This document shows, piece by piece, positions 8,395-16,385 of a stretch of DNA of 48,872 bases. Both the position numbers and the translations under genes were made by a program. The stretch is from Plantactinospora alkalitolerans (GTDB taxonomy: Bacteria; Actinomycetota; Actinomycetes; Mycobacteriales; Micromonosporaceae): positions 1-48,872 of the forward strand of contig NZ_JADPUN010000139.1 in the NCBI RefSeq assembly GCF_015690345.1, read 5' to 3'. Under the pieces are notes generated by a model. That model saw only the letters and a program-made list of their open reading frames with translations. It was not told the DNA's origin and did not search any database. Position 1 is the first letter of the stretch; every line of letters starts with the position of its first letter.

Positions 8395-9576
8395 GTGCAT
8401 CGACCCGTACGCGCACTCTTCGCCGCGGCCGTCTCGCTGGCCGTCGTCGTTCCGACCGCGTCCTGTGCGAGCGGGCCGGAACCCGGAGCGGCGCCGTCCG
8501 CCTCCGCCTCGGCCAGCTCGCATGGCGGGCACGTCGGCCCGCTCCGGGTACCGGAGGCGGCGCTGCGTAGCGGTGAACGGTTCGTCGACCTCACGATGCC
8601 GCAGCCGTACCGGCCGGTGGCGCGCAACGGCGGCAGCGACGAGTACCGGTGTTTTCTGGTCGACCCGAAGCTGACCCAGCAGGGGTACCTGACCGGCAGT
8701 CAGTTCCTGCCGCAGAACGCCGACATCGTCCATCACGCGATCTTCTTCCGGCTCAGCCCCGCCGACACGGCGCCGGCCCGCCACCTCGACGCGAGCAGCC
8801 CGGAGCCGGGCTGGACCTGCTTCGGCAATGCCGGCATCGGCGACGCGGCGTGGGTCGCGCACTGGGCACCGGGGGCGAACGAAACACTGCTCGAACCCGG
8901 CATCGGCTATCCGATGCCACCGGGCAGCCAACTTGTGATGCAGGTGCACTACAACCTGCTCGGCGTCGGCGGCGGTGCGGTCGGGAGCGACCAGTCGGGC
9001 ATCCGGCTGCGGCTGCTCGACGGCGCCACCGCCGTGGATCCGCTGGTCACCGAGCTACTGCCGGCGCCGGTCGAGCTGCCGTGCACCGAGGACGAGCACG
9101 GCGAGTTGTGCGCGCGCGAGGCCGCGGTGCGGGACGTCCGGCACCGGTTCGGCGCGGAGTCAGGCGAGCAGGCGGAACAGCTGAACAACCACTGCAACCA
9201 GGGTCGTGCCCCGGTGGCCGGCGACACCCAGCACTGTGACCACGAGGTCCGTGCGGCCGGCAGGATCCACGCGCTCGCCGGACACATGCACCTGCTCGGC
9301 CGTGCGATCAAGATCGAACTCAATCCCGGTACGGCGGAGGCGCGGACCCTGCTCGACATCCCGACGTACGACTTCGACGAGCAGTCCATCCGGCCGCCGG
9401 CGACGCCGGTCGCGGTCAGGCCGGGCGACGTCTACCGGGTCACCTGCACCCACGACGTCACGCTGCGCCAGCGGCTGCCGCAACTCCGTGCCCAGCCGGC
9501 CCGGTACGTCGTCTGGGGCGAGGGCACCAGCGACGAGATGTGCCTCGGGCTCGTCATCCTGTCCCGACCGGCGTGA
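8395..9576 (+). CDS. Lipoprotein with type II copper (PHM/DBM-like) monooxygenase fold
   Basis: The 393-residue protein begins with a lipoprotein signal (VVVPTASC, Cys24) and a Ser/Ala-rich linker, so it should be anchored outside the membrane. The two-domain fold of ascorbate-dependent type II copper monooxygenases is visible through its metal ligands: VHHAIFF (H113, H114), MQVHYNL (H185), GHMHLLGR (H297, H299) and GEGTSDEMCLGL (Met382). Several Cys residues could form disulfides. Family members (peptidylglycine or dopamine monooxygenases) hydroxylate C-H bonds with two coppers; the bacterial substrate is unknown. The start is a GTG at 8395 after AGGAAG. It is divergent from the DUF1775 gene, 203 bases apart, which suggests a shared copper theme. 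Very confident on fold, not on substrate. Confidence 0.87.
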   Translation: MHRPVRALFAAAVSLAVVVPTASCASGPEPGAAPSASASASSHGGHVGPLRVPEAALRSGERFVDLTMPQPYRPVARNGGSDEYRCFLVDPKLTQQGYLTGSQFLPQNADIVHHAIFFRLSPADTAPARHLDASSPEPGWTCFGNAGIGDAAWVAHWAPGANETLLEPGIGYPMPPGSQLVMQVHYNLLGVGGGAVGSDQSGIRLRLLDGATAVDPLVTELLPAPVELPCTEDEHGELCAREAAVRDVRHRFGAESGEQAEQLNNHCNQGRAPVAGDTQHCDHEVRAAGRIHALAGHMHLLGRAIKIELNPGTAEARTLLDIPTYDFDEQSIRPPATPVAVRPGDVYRVTCTHDVTLRQRLPQLRAQPARYVVWGEGTSDEMCLGLVILSRPA

Positions 9577-9584
9577 ACGCCTCC

Positions 9585-9614
9585 GGGCCGGTCTGAACGA
9601 CTCCCGGACCGGCC
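9585..9614. terminator. Possible bidirectional terminator hairpin
   Basis: GGGCCGGT (9585-9592) can pair with ACCGGCC plus T (9608-9615), giving a 7-8 base GC stem with a loop of about 15 bases. It lies just beyond the monooxygenase stop and before the end of the convergent HEAT-repeat gene. No T run follows, as is usual in actinobacteria. Confidence 0.35.
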
Positions 9615-9678
9615 TGAACGAACCAGCGGACTCGGCTCGGGTCGGATCGAAACGATGTCGCCCTCAGGACACGTCGCT

Positions 9679-12600
9679 TCAGGACATGACGACGTCGAAG
9701 GCGGTCGAGCGGACGTCCGGGACCGGATGGCGCCGAAGCTCGTGCAGGAGGTCCCGCCACGGCTGGCTCCAACCGTAGCGGCCGCCGGCCCGGCTCAGCG
9801 ACACGGCGAACAGCCCGGTGGCGAGGTCGCCATGCCCCGCGAGCCGACCGGCCGCGCCGAGCAACGTGGAACCCGGCCACCGGTCCCCGCCGGTCCGTAC
9901 CCGTCCGGCAAGACCCTCGGCGAGCCGGTCGGCCAACGCAGGCCGCTCGGCCACCAGTTCGACCACCTCGGCGAGATCCGCCGCCAGATCGTCCGGTACG
10001 GCCGAGTCCAGCCGGGCGAGATGGCTGAGCAGCAGGCCGGCGGCGGGTACGAACTCCGGGTGCCCGGCCAGCATCCGGGCGGCTTCGCGTACCGGCTCCC
10101 GGTCGGCCTCGGGCCCGGCGTCTTCGGCCCACCGGATCGTGTTCTCGACCAGGAACTCGACCCGGCGCCGGGCTGATCGGTCGGCGGACGGTCCACCCGG
10201 ATCGGCGTCGAGGCCGTCGAGCCGGACCAGCGCCGCGAGCGCCGCGCCCAGCGGGCGTCTCACGGTCGCTGCGGCCGAGTGTGCTGCTGGTGATGTCGTC
10301 GTCGCCGGGGCCGGGCGTGTCGAAGTCGTCGCCGTCGGCGCGTCCGGCTGGCTGTCGAGCAGCCGGGTGATCGCGTTCGCCACCGTGGGCCAGGTCCGTT
10401 CGCTGTCGAGTTGGGACACCGCCGTGACGACGAGCCCGACGAGGTCCGGAGCCCAGGGAGCCCAGTCCGGCAGCATCCCCCAGGCCGCGCGCGCGACGAC
10501 CGGGTCGGAATGGTCGCAGGCCCGGACGACCAGTGCCGCGTACCGGGGGCGGTCCGGGGCGGCGGTGGTCCGGACCGGATTGCCCAGCAGCGCGAGCACC
10601 TCCTCCCGGCCGCCGGTGACGGCCTGTTCGACGATCTCCCAGCACTGTGGCCGGTCCAGCCGGAGCCGGGCGGCGGAGACGATCGCGGTGCGGACGTCAC
10701 GGTGCTGCTCCGGCTGTTGCCACGCGTCGAGCAGCAGGTCCATCGCCTCCGGCCCGCCGAACCGGGCGAGGAGTCGGATCGCCTCCTTACGACTGGTCAC
10801 CTTGCCCCGCCGCGTCGCGATGTCACCGAGGAGGCGGGGAAGCCGGGACGGCGCGGCGAACTGCACCGCCCGGCTGGCCGCGTACGTGGCGACCCGGGCG
10901 CGGTCACCGTCGGCCCTGGCGAGCAGGATCGGCAGTGCCTCGGCCGGCCGGTCGGTCCAGGGCAGTGCGCCGAGGGCGGCCTCGGCGAGGGGAACGTCCG
11001 GCGAGTCGACGTAACGGGCGAGGAGTTGCCGACCATGTTCGGGTACCCAGGCCGCGGTGGCGACCGCCAACGCACGGTCGTGGACGGGCGCCTCCGGATC
11101 GGCGGCGCGCCCGGCCAGCAGCTCCACCACGGCCCGCTGCTGACGCGGCAGCCACCGCCGCGCGTACCGGGCGTACCGGGGGCGCCACCGCTGGCCGGCG
11201 TTGAGGAACCTTCCGGGCGACACCGGGCCCGCCAGCAGCAGGTCGAGCAGATCGGTGCGGCGGCTGGCGACGACATGCTCGACCTCGGGGATCGTCATCG
11301 CCGAGAGGTCGATCCGGAGGACCTCCGCCACCCGCTCGGACCGGGTGGACGGGTCGTCGAGCCAACGTCCCACGGCCTGTTCGAACACCCTCGGGATGAC
11401 GTCGGGGCTGATCGCCTGGCGCAGCATGTCCTGCAACCCGGGCAGCCGCCAGCCACGCCGGCCCAGGCTCCAACTGACGGCGAACAGCGACTGGTAGTTG
11501 CCGCGCGCCATGTCGGCCGCCAACCACGGCCGTACGGTGGCGAAGAACTCCTGCTCCTGGCCCCGCCGCAGCCCGGCGGCCAGCTCGCGTAGCGGTGGCT
11601 GACCGCGCAGTTGGAACAGCCGGTCCAGCGTCCGCCACGACCAGTCGCGGAGGGCGGACCGGCCCGGATGGTGCCGCAGCACCGCGACCGCCAGCCGGCT
11701 GAGTGCGGAACGGGTGGCGGCGGAGGCGTCCCGGGCCTCGACCGCGGCCACGACGATCTGGTCCAGGGTCTCGACCGAGCCGGAGCCGAGCAGCCGGGGC
11801 AGCTCGGCCAGGGTCAGCAGGGCGCGGACCCGGACCGGATCCTGGTCGTTGCGCAGTCGGAGCAGGCGCTCGACGGCGACGGCGACGGCCTCCGGGTCGG
11901 CGCTGCGTTTGGCGGCGAGCAGCAGCAACTCATAGCCGGTCCCACGATCGTCCGCGCTGGCCCGCCGGGTGGCGGCGGTCAGTACCGGTTCGGCGTCCGG
12001 CCACGGCAGGTGGGCGGTGTACCGCAGGGTTGCCGCCTCGTCGTCCTGGATCCGTGCCAGCCCGAGGATGCGCCTCGCCTCCCGGTGCCGCCAGCGGTGC
12101 GGCAGGACCGTCAGCAGCCGGTCACCGGATACCAGGTTCTCCACCTCCACCTGCGCCATCGCCGCGTCGTAGAGCGTCCCCCGCCGGCTCGGTGGCAACG
12201 CTTCGAGCAGGCGGGCGAACGCCGCCTCGTCGTCCCGCAGCCGACCGGCGAGTCCGACCAGGTTGACCGGGTCGAGCCGGCTCAGCCGGTCGAGCAGGGC
12301 GGTGGGCAGGGTGTTGCGACACAGCCAGGCCGCCCGGCCGGGGGCGGTCAGCAGCCGTACCATCCGGTGCGGGTCGGCGGCGGTCAGCACCCCGTAGTCG
12401 GCGAGGTTGCCGGGCAGGTAGGTCGACGGGGCGAACCGGTCCAGCAGGTCGAGAACCTGCCGGGGCGCCGTGGCGGCCCCCTTGAGCAACTGCTGGCCGC
12501 AGTGCTGCCACCAGCGGTCCAGGCCGGCCTTGTCGAGCCCGGGAAGCAGCTCTTCCGCGTGCCGGAGCACGACGTCGCGGTGTCGACGGACGAGCCGCGA

Positions 12601-13194
12601 CCAGCTCGGGATCGCATGGTCGAGTTCGGGTAGCAGCCGCTGCACGGTGTCGGCGCCGCAGCTGGGCAGCAGCCGGGCGGCCTCCGGCTCGCCGTACCGG
12701 TTCCGGACCAGTTCGACGAGTGCGTCGGCGAGGTCGGGCCGCCGCACTCCGGCCAGCGTCCGGTAGACCAGTTGGCGGGTCAGCGGGGGCGCGTCGGCCA
12801 TCAGTTCGACCAGGTCGGGGACGGTCAGCCAGTTCGACCGGAGCGCGGCCCGGACCGCGAGCGCGTGGATCTGCGGGTCGTCGTCGGCCAGCCCGGCCCG
12901 GACCGCTGCGGCGTCCTGGCTGATCAGCGCCATCATCAGCGCCAGATGGCGCTGGTAGTGGTCGCCGTCGCGCAGCTCGGTCAGGATCCGATCGAGCACG
13001 CCGTCGGCGGCCATCGCCGTGACGATCGGTGCGAGCCGGCGACGCCGTTGCGAGTACGGCAACGGTTCCAGTTCGCGCAGAAATTCATCGGTCGAGGTCG
13101 GCACGGTGATCATTGTGCCCACCGGCCGCCCTGGACCGCCTCTGGGTTTCTTCCCAGGGGCGTCGCCGGGCCCGGAGTCGTTCATACTCGACAC
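9679..13194 (-). CDS. Very large HEAT-type alpha-helical repeat protein, 1171 residues
   Basis: Almost the entire protein is a series of paired helices of about 30-40 residues with Leu/Ala/Arg patterns typical of HEAT or ARM-like solenoids. Examples are HYQRHLALMMALISQDAAAVRAGL, DDDPQIHALAVRAALRSNWL, APPLTRQLVYRTLAGVR and, at the end, HELRRHPVPDVRSTAFDVVMS. There is no signal peptide, membrane helix or enzymatic motif. Such scaffolds mediate protein-protein contacts; partners are unknown. The first in-frame starts are the GTG at 13194, ATG 13185 and ATG 13113; the basic, Pro/Gly-rich segment between them looks poorly conserved, so the true start may be 13113. It is divergent from the DUF2726-like gene, about 110-190 bases apart, and may be functionally paired with it. 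The gene is certainly real; its role is unknown. Confidence 0.8.
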   Translation of the reverse strand: MSSMNDSGPGDAPGKKPRGGPGRPVGTMITVPTSTDEFLRELEPLPYSQRRRRLAPIVTAMAADGVLDRILTELRDGDHYQRHLALMMALISQDAAAVRAGLADDDPQIHALAVRAALRSNWLTVPDLVELMADAPPLTRQLVYRTLAGVRRPDLADALVELVRNRYGEPEAARLLPSCGADTVQRLLPELDHAIPSWSRLVRRHRDVVLRHAEELLPGLDKAGLDRWWQHCGQQLLKGAATAPRQVLDLLDRFAPSTYLPGNLADYGVLTAADPHRMVRLLTAPGRAAWLCRNTLPTALLDRLSRLDPVNLVGLAGRLRDDEAAFARLLEALPPSRRGTLYDAAMAQVEVENLVSGDRLLTVLPHRWRHREARRILGLARIQDDEAATLRYTAHLPWPDAEPVLTAATRRASADDRGTGYELLLLAAKRSADPEAVAVAVERLLRLRNDQDPVRVRALLTLAELPRLLGSGSVETLDQIVVAAVEARDASAATRSALSRLAVAVLRHHPGRSALRDWSWRTLDRLFQLRGQPPLRELAAGLRRGQEQEFFATVRPWLAADMARGNYQSLFAVSWSLGRRGWRLPGLQDMLRQAISPDVIPRVFEQAVGRWLDDPSTRSERVAEVLRIDLSAMTIPEVEHVVASRRTDLLDLLLAGPVSPGRFLNAGQRWRPRYARYARRWLPRQQRAVVELLAGRAADPEAPVHDRALAVATAAWVPEHGRQLLARYVDSPDVPLAEAALGALPWTDRPAEALPILLARADGDRARVATYAASRAVQFAAPSRLPRLLGDIATRRGKVTSRKEAIRLLARFGGPEAMDLLLDAWQQPEQHRDVRTAIVSAARLRLDRPQCWEIVEQAVTGGREEVLALLGNPVRTTAAPDRPRYAALVVRACDHSDPVVARAAWGMLPDWAPWAPDLVGLVVTAVSQLDSERTWPTVANAITRLLDSQPDAPTATTSTRPAPATTTSPAAHSAAATVRRPLGAALAALVRLDGLDADPGGPSADRSARRRVEFLVENTIRWAEDAGPEADREPVREAARMLAGHPEFVPAAGLLLSHLARLDSAVPDDLAADLAEVVELVAERPALADRLAEGLAGRVRTGGDRWPGSTLLGAAGRLAGHGDLATGLFAVSLSRAGGRYGWSQPWRDLLHELRRHPVPDVRSTAFDVVMS

Positions 13195-13303
13195 CCGGAC
13201 CGGCGGCGCGGCACCTTCCGGCGGTTCCTAGCATTGTGAAGGCTCTCCGCCCGACTGGCGGTGGAGGGCGGCGAGCGGCTGGACGTGACGGACCAAGGGA
13301 CAG

Positions 13304-14245
13304 ATGGCAAAGACCGGTAACGACGGGAGTACGTCGGCGCGACCCATCCGACTTCCCGATCAGCAGGGTGCGGTGGACCGTGGCGCGACGAACAACGGTG
13401 CGGCGACGCTCGTCGGCGGGATCATCGAACGGGCCGGTCGGGTCGCCCGGCCGAACCAACGGCTCGGCCAGGTCATTCCGCGCCGTCCCGAGGGAATCAC
13501 CGCCAACCAGTGGAACTCGGCCAGCCGAAGCAGCTTCGATTTCCTGGTGTCGGACCCCGGTGGCCGGGCGGCGTCCTACGCCGTCGAGTTCGTCGACCCC
13601 GACGACCAGACGGTGCAGGCACAGCGCGGCGACCGGATGAAGCATGCCGTGTGCGAGGCGGTCGGGCTGGAGCTGTTCCGGATCGAGTCCTCGACGCTGC
13701 GGCCGGAGACGCACGGCCGGCGGATCGTCGAGTACGTCGTCGACGCGCGTGCCTTCCTGGAGGCGATCGGCGACCCGGCCGAGTTCGCCGAGTTGTCGCC
13801 GAGCGGGCCGAGAAGTTACCGGGACATCGTCGGGCGGCTGCCGGATGGGCGTGACGGCCACGTCAACGATCTCGGCGCGGTGGCCCGGGCGGCGGCGGTG
13901 GACGCGTACGTGAATCGGGAACTGGTCGACCCGATCCTGCGCAGCCTGCAACTGGACTGGAAGGACGGCCCGGCCGAGGGCTGGGCGTGGCTCCAGGTGC
14001 GGCCCGGGGCGTACCTGTTCGAGCGGGTGCGGATCTGGCAGCACCGGTTCACCTGCGGCATCGAGCCCGCTCGGCTGGCCGAGGATCTCGCGACCCTGGC
14101 GGTGGGGGAGCGGCTCCGGCAGCGGGACGGTGTCGACGCGCCGCTCGTCGACCGGGATCGGCTGACCGGAGAACTCGACGTGCTCCGGCGGCGCCGGAAC
14201 GAGCTGGAGAACCCGTACGCGTTCGACCACGTCTCGTTCGGCTGA
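13304..14245 (+). CDS. DUF2726-like putative nuclease-fold protein, 313 residues
   Basis: Residues about 65-125 match the DUF2726 pattern: QWNSASRSSFDFLVSD, YAVEFVDPDDQTVQAQRGD, RMKHAVCEAVGLELFRIESSTL. In this family (thought to share the PD-(D/E)xK-like fold) the pattern runs xDFvi, vEfDDxxH, Rd..K and a LlRi strand; here Asp/Glu, Gln, Arg-Asp and Lys occur in the right order. The C-terminal half (about 140-313) is helical and charged, ending with an Arg/Glu-rich coiled segment (ELDVLRRRRNELENPY). The ATG at 13304 follows AAGGGACAG. Catalytic activity is not assured. It is divergent from the giant HEAT-type gene and converges on the LPMO gene, with a strong hairpin between. Confidence 0.72.
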   Translation: MAKTGNDGSTSARPIRLPDQQGAVDRGATNNGAATLVGGIIERAGRVARPNQRLGQVIPRRPEGITANQWNSASRSSFDFLVSDPGGRAASYAVEFVDPDDQTVQAQRGDRMKHAVCEAVGLELFRIESSTLRPETHGRRIVEYVVDARAFLEAIGDPAEFAELSPSGPRSYRDIVGRLPDGRDGHVNDLGAVARAAAVDAYVNRELVDPILRSLQLDWKDGPAEGWAWLQVRPGAYLFERVRIWQHRFTCGIEPARLAEDLATLAVGERLRQRDGVDAPLVDRDRLTGELDVLRRRRNELENPYAFDHVSFG

Positions 14246-14261
14246 GGATCGCCCCGGTTCT

Positions 14262-14314
14262 CGGACAGCCTGGAGCCGGGCCCGCGTGGACACGGACCCG
14301 GCCCCAGGTGTCTG
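14262..14314. terminator. Strong bidirectional terminator hairpin
   Basis: CCTGGAGCCGGGCCCG (14269-14284) pairs with CGGACCCGGCCCCAGG (14293-14308), a 16-base stem with two mismatches and an 8-base loop. Outer bases 14262-14267 and 14309-14314 extend it past a one-base bulge. It sits exactly between the convergent stops of the DUF2726-like gene and the LPMO gene, so it probably ends both transcripts. Confidence 0.6.
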
Positions 14315-14330
14315 ACCTCCGCCGAGCGGG

Positions 14331-15473
14331 TCAGACGGCGGCGCAGCTCACGGTCGGCGCGGCATTACTGCCGGTTTGCGATCCGACGAACCCGAACGTG
14401 GTGCTGCCGCCGGCACCGAGACTGCCGTTGTAGTCGACGTTCCGGGCGGTGACGCCCGATCCGCTGGACGTGATGTTCGCGCCCCAGGTCGAGCTGACCG
14501 TCTGGCCGTTGGCAAAGGTCCAGCTCACCGTCCAGCCGCTGATCGCCGAGCTACCGGCGGCGACGCGTACCTCGGCCTGGAAGCCGCCGGCCCAGGTGCC
14601 GGTGACGGCGTACGTCGCCGAGCAGCTCCGCGCCCCACCGGCAGGAGTCGTCGGCACCGGGGTACGGGTCGGCGTCGCCGTCGGCGTGGCGGTCGGCGTA
14701 CGCGTCGGGGTGGCGGTCGGCGTCGGGTTGCTGCCTCCGCCCGGGAAGTTCACGTCACTGCACCAGTAGTAGTTCTGGTCGGAGTGGCTGGCCTTCCAGA
14801 TCACGTAGACGATGTGTCGTCCGGTACGTCCCGGTGCGCTGACGGCGATCGTGTTGGATACGCCGTTCAGTACCGGGTCGCCGGTCTCCCGGGTGCCCGC
14901 GCCCGGTGCGTACCGGCCGGTCTCCTTGACCAGTTCGAGGTTGCTCCAGCCCAGCCGTTGGGTGAGCGGGTTGAATCCCTGCCGGCTGACGTAGATCAGG
15001 AAGTAGTCCGCGCCGTGCAGGGCCTGGTCGTGGACGGTGACGTTGAAGTTGTTGCTCACGTTCGTGGCCTGCCAGTTGCCGGGATTGTCCAGTGCGGCGT
15101 ACCGGACACCGCCGGTCTGCCCGGCGCTGCACAGTTGTCCGCTCGGAACGTGTCCCTGGTGGTCGCCGGCCACCCCCTCCCGGAACAGGCCGTTCCAGTT
15201 CCACATCGCGTTCGGGTCGGCCTGCCACGCCTGCCAGCACATCGGGTCCTGCGTCGCCATGTTCGGGTTCTGGAAGTCGTTGCCCCACCGCTTCCAGCAT
15301 CCGTAGTTGCGTGATGCCGGATTGATCGTCGAGCCGTGGGCACCCGCGGTGTCCTGCGTGACCACCAGGGCAACGGCGAGCGCGACGGCCCCGGCCACCG
15401 CGATGGCGAGGATCCGCAGGACCGTCGGCGCGCGGTGCCGGGCTGGGTTGGAATGGTGAGCGAGAGATGACAT
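14331..15473 (-). CDS. Secreted AA10 lytic polysaccharide monooxygenase with CBM2
   Basis: The 380-residue protein has a signal peptide ending TAGA before His46, the copper-binding N-terminal histidine of LPMOs (GAHGSTINPASRNYGCW). The second histidine of the brace is in DQALHGADYF (H153). Other AA10 pieces include FQNPNMATQDPMCWQAW, GQLCSAGQTGG, GWSNLELVKETG and IWKASHSDQNYYWCSD. A Thr/Pro linker of TPTATPTRTP repeats (about 260-285) joins a CBM2 module (CSATYAVTGTWAGGFQAEV, ISGWTVSWTFANGQ) ending in SCAAV. The domain is close in pattern to Streptomyces coelicolor LPMO10B, which oxidises cellulose and chitin. The ATG at 15473 directly precedes MSSLAHHSN; upstream in-frame codons lack coding character. 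It likely works with the xylanase in biomass breakdown. Confidence 0.95.
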   Translation of the reverse strand: MSSLAHHSNPARHRAPTVLRILAIAVAGAVALAVALVVTQDTAGAHGSTINPASRNYGCWKRWGNDFQNPNMATQDPMCWQAWQADPNAMWNWNGLFREGVAGDHQGHVPSGQLCSAGQTGGVRYAALDNPGNWQATNVSNNFNVTVHDQALHGADYFLIYVSRQGFNPLTQRLGWSNLELVKETGRYAPGAGTRETGDPVLNGVSNTIAVSAPGRTGRHIVYVIWKASHSDQNYYWCSDVNFPGGGSNPTPTATPTRTPTATPTATPTRTPVPTTPAGGARSCSATYAVTGTWAGGFQAEVRVAAGSSAISGWTVSWTFANGQTVSSTWGANITSSGSGVTARNVDYNGSLGAGGSTTFGFVGSQTGSNAAPTVSCAAV

Positions 15474-15572
15474 GGGGATCCCCAGACGTCGATTGCACGA
15501 GCGAGTACGCGGGAGGCTGCCCGGCGCTCCCGCACCGACCACCCGGCTCCGGCGGCGGTGTCCCTGGACAGA

Positions 15573-15601
15573 GATTCACACCGTTGGATGGTGCTTGTCA
15601 A
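15573..15601 (-). promoter_or_regulatory. Candidate promoter of the LPMO gene
   Basis: Minus strand TTGACA (15601-15596) is a perfect -35; at 17 bases TGAATC (15578-15573), or at 18 bases GAATCT, could be the -10. Transcription would begin about 90 bases before the ATG at 15473. The -10 is weak, so control by an activator is possible. Confidence 0.4.
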
Positions 15602-15634
15602 TAGTTGGGAAGGCAAACAAAGTAAGTGCCCAGA

Positions 15635-15815
15635 CCACCGAGCCAACGCGTGGTCGTCCGGTTCGGTGTGGACCCCGCCCGGCGGCTCCTTCTGCGGGCC
15701 ACCGCCCCGGCGAGCCAGCCGCTGCCACGTCCCGTTCCGCTGCCGCTTCCGAACAGCCGGTACGACGTCTGCCACGGCGCATACTCCGCAGGCACGTCCC
15801 GCCACGGCGGCAGAT
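15635..15815 (-). mobile_element. Remnant of an IS5-type transposase gene
   Basis: On the minus strand WRDVPAEYAPWQTSYRLF (from about 15804) is the N-terminal signature of IS5-family DDE transposases of actinomycetes (usual WRDLPERYGPWQTVYRRF). After a frame change the next frame gives RKRQRNGTWQRLARRGGG, again typical. It then jumps to QKEPPGGVHTEPDDHAL, a motif that normally lies tens of residues downstream. So the gene has an internal deletion plus frameshift, lacks its catalytic C-terminus and is inactive. No inverted repeats are evident. It abuts the final gene of the island operon (15834), so it may mark where the cluster joined the chromosome. Confidence 0.7.
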
Positions 15816-15833
15816 CAGTACCGCGCTGCCTTG

Positions 15834-16376
15834 TTAACGGGCATAGATCTCCGGGATGGCGTCCTTGATCCGCCGCACGGTCTCAGGGACGTCCAAACCA
15901 GTCGTATCAAGGCCGACGTACCGGTAGTCAGGATCGGCGGCCTGTCGGATGGTCAGATCTTCCGGAATCAGGTCGACCATGTCCCGCCACTCCTGCGTCG
16001 TCAGCTTCGCTCGGGTGACCCGCCGGCCGTCGCGCACGTCCTTGTCGACCACGAGCTCAACCAGGAACACCGCACAGGGCAGGCGTAGCAGCTCGCGGAA
16101 GGCCAGGTAATCGGGGTAGTCGCGCAGAAAGCTGCCGGCGATGACGTTGGCGTAGCCAGCGGTCCAGAAGTTCTCCACCAGGCCGGCGACGTTGCGGCGA
16201 AGCAGGTTGAAAAACTCGTCGTCCATCAGGCACGGGTTGGTCTGCCCGAGGTCCTCAGCGTCGATTCGGGCACCGTTGGGGGTGTGGGGCAGCAGCGCAC
16301 GAACGATGGTTGACTTGCCGGCGCCCTCCTCACCATTGACGAGAACGAGACGATTGTGCCGAACTGTGGGGGGCAT
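15834..16376 (-). CDS. P-loop nucleoside-triphosphate-binding kinase-like protein
   Basis: The 180-residue protein has a Walker A motif LVNGEEGAGKST (about 12-23) and small-kinase features: DAEDLGQTNPC, a helical FFNLLRRNVAGLVENFW, NVIAGSFLRDYPDY, VFLVELVVDKDVRDGRR, then WRDMVDLIPEDLTIRQ and VGLDTTGLDVPETVRRI, the last resembling the C-terminal end of shikimate- or gluconate-type kinases. A substrate cannot be deduced. It is the last gene of the minus-strand operon, nine bases after the P450 stop, which suggests a role in the same pathway, perhaps phosphorylating an intermediate. The ATG at 16376 is followed by the P-loop at normal spacing. The IS5 remnant lies directly downstream. Confidence 0.72.
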   Translation of the reverse strand: MPPTVRHNRLVLVNGEEGAGKSTIVRALLPHTPNGARIDAEDLGQTNPCLMDDEFFNLLRRNVAGLVENFWTAGYANVIAGSFLRDYPDYLAFRELLRLPCAVFLVELVVDKDVRDGRRVTRAKLTTQEWRDMVDLIPEDLTIRQAADPDYRYVGLDTTGLDVPETVRRIKDAIPEIYAR

Positions 16377-16385
16377 CCGGGCACC

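Noticed and set aside
13085-14293. 402-codon minus-strand frame over the DUF2726-like gene
   Set aside because: It runs antisense to a protein with recognisable motifs and a good ribosome site, and its product is compositionally biased.
15834-16376. Interpretation as an adenylate or shikimate kinase
   Set aside because: P-loop present but diagnostic substrate-binding residues of either family are not evident, so only a generic kinase-like call is made.
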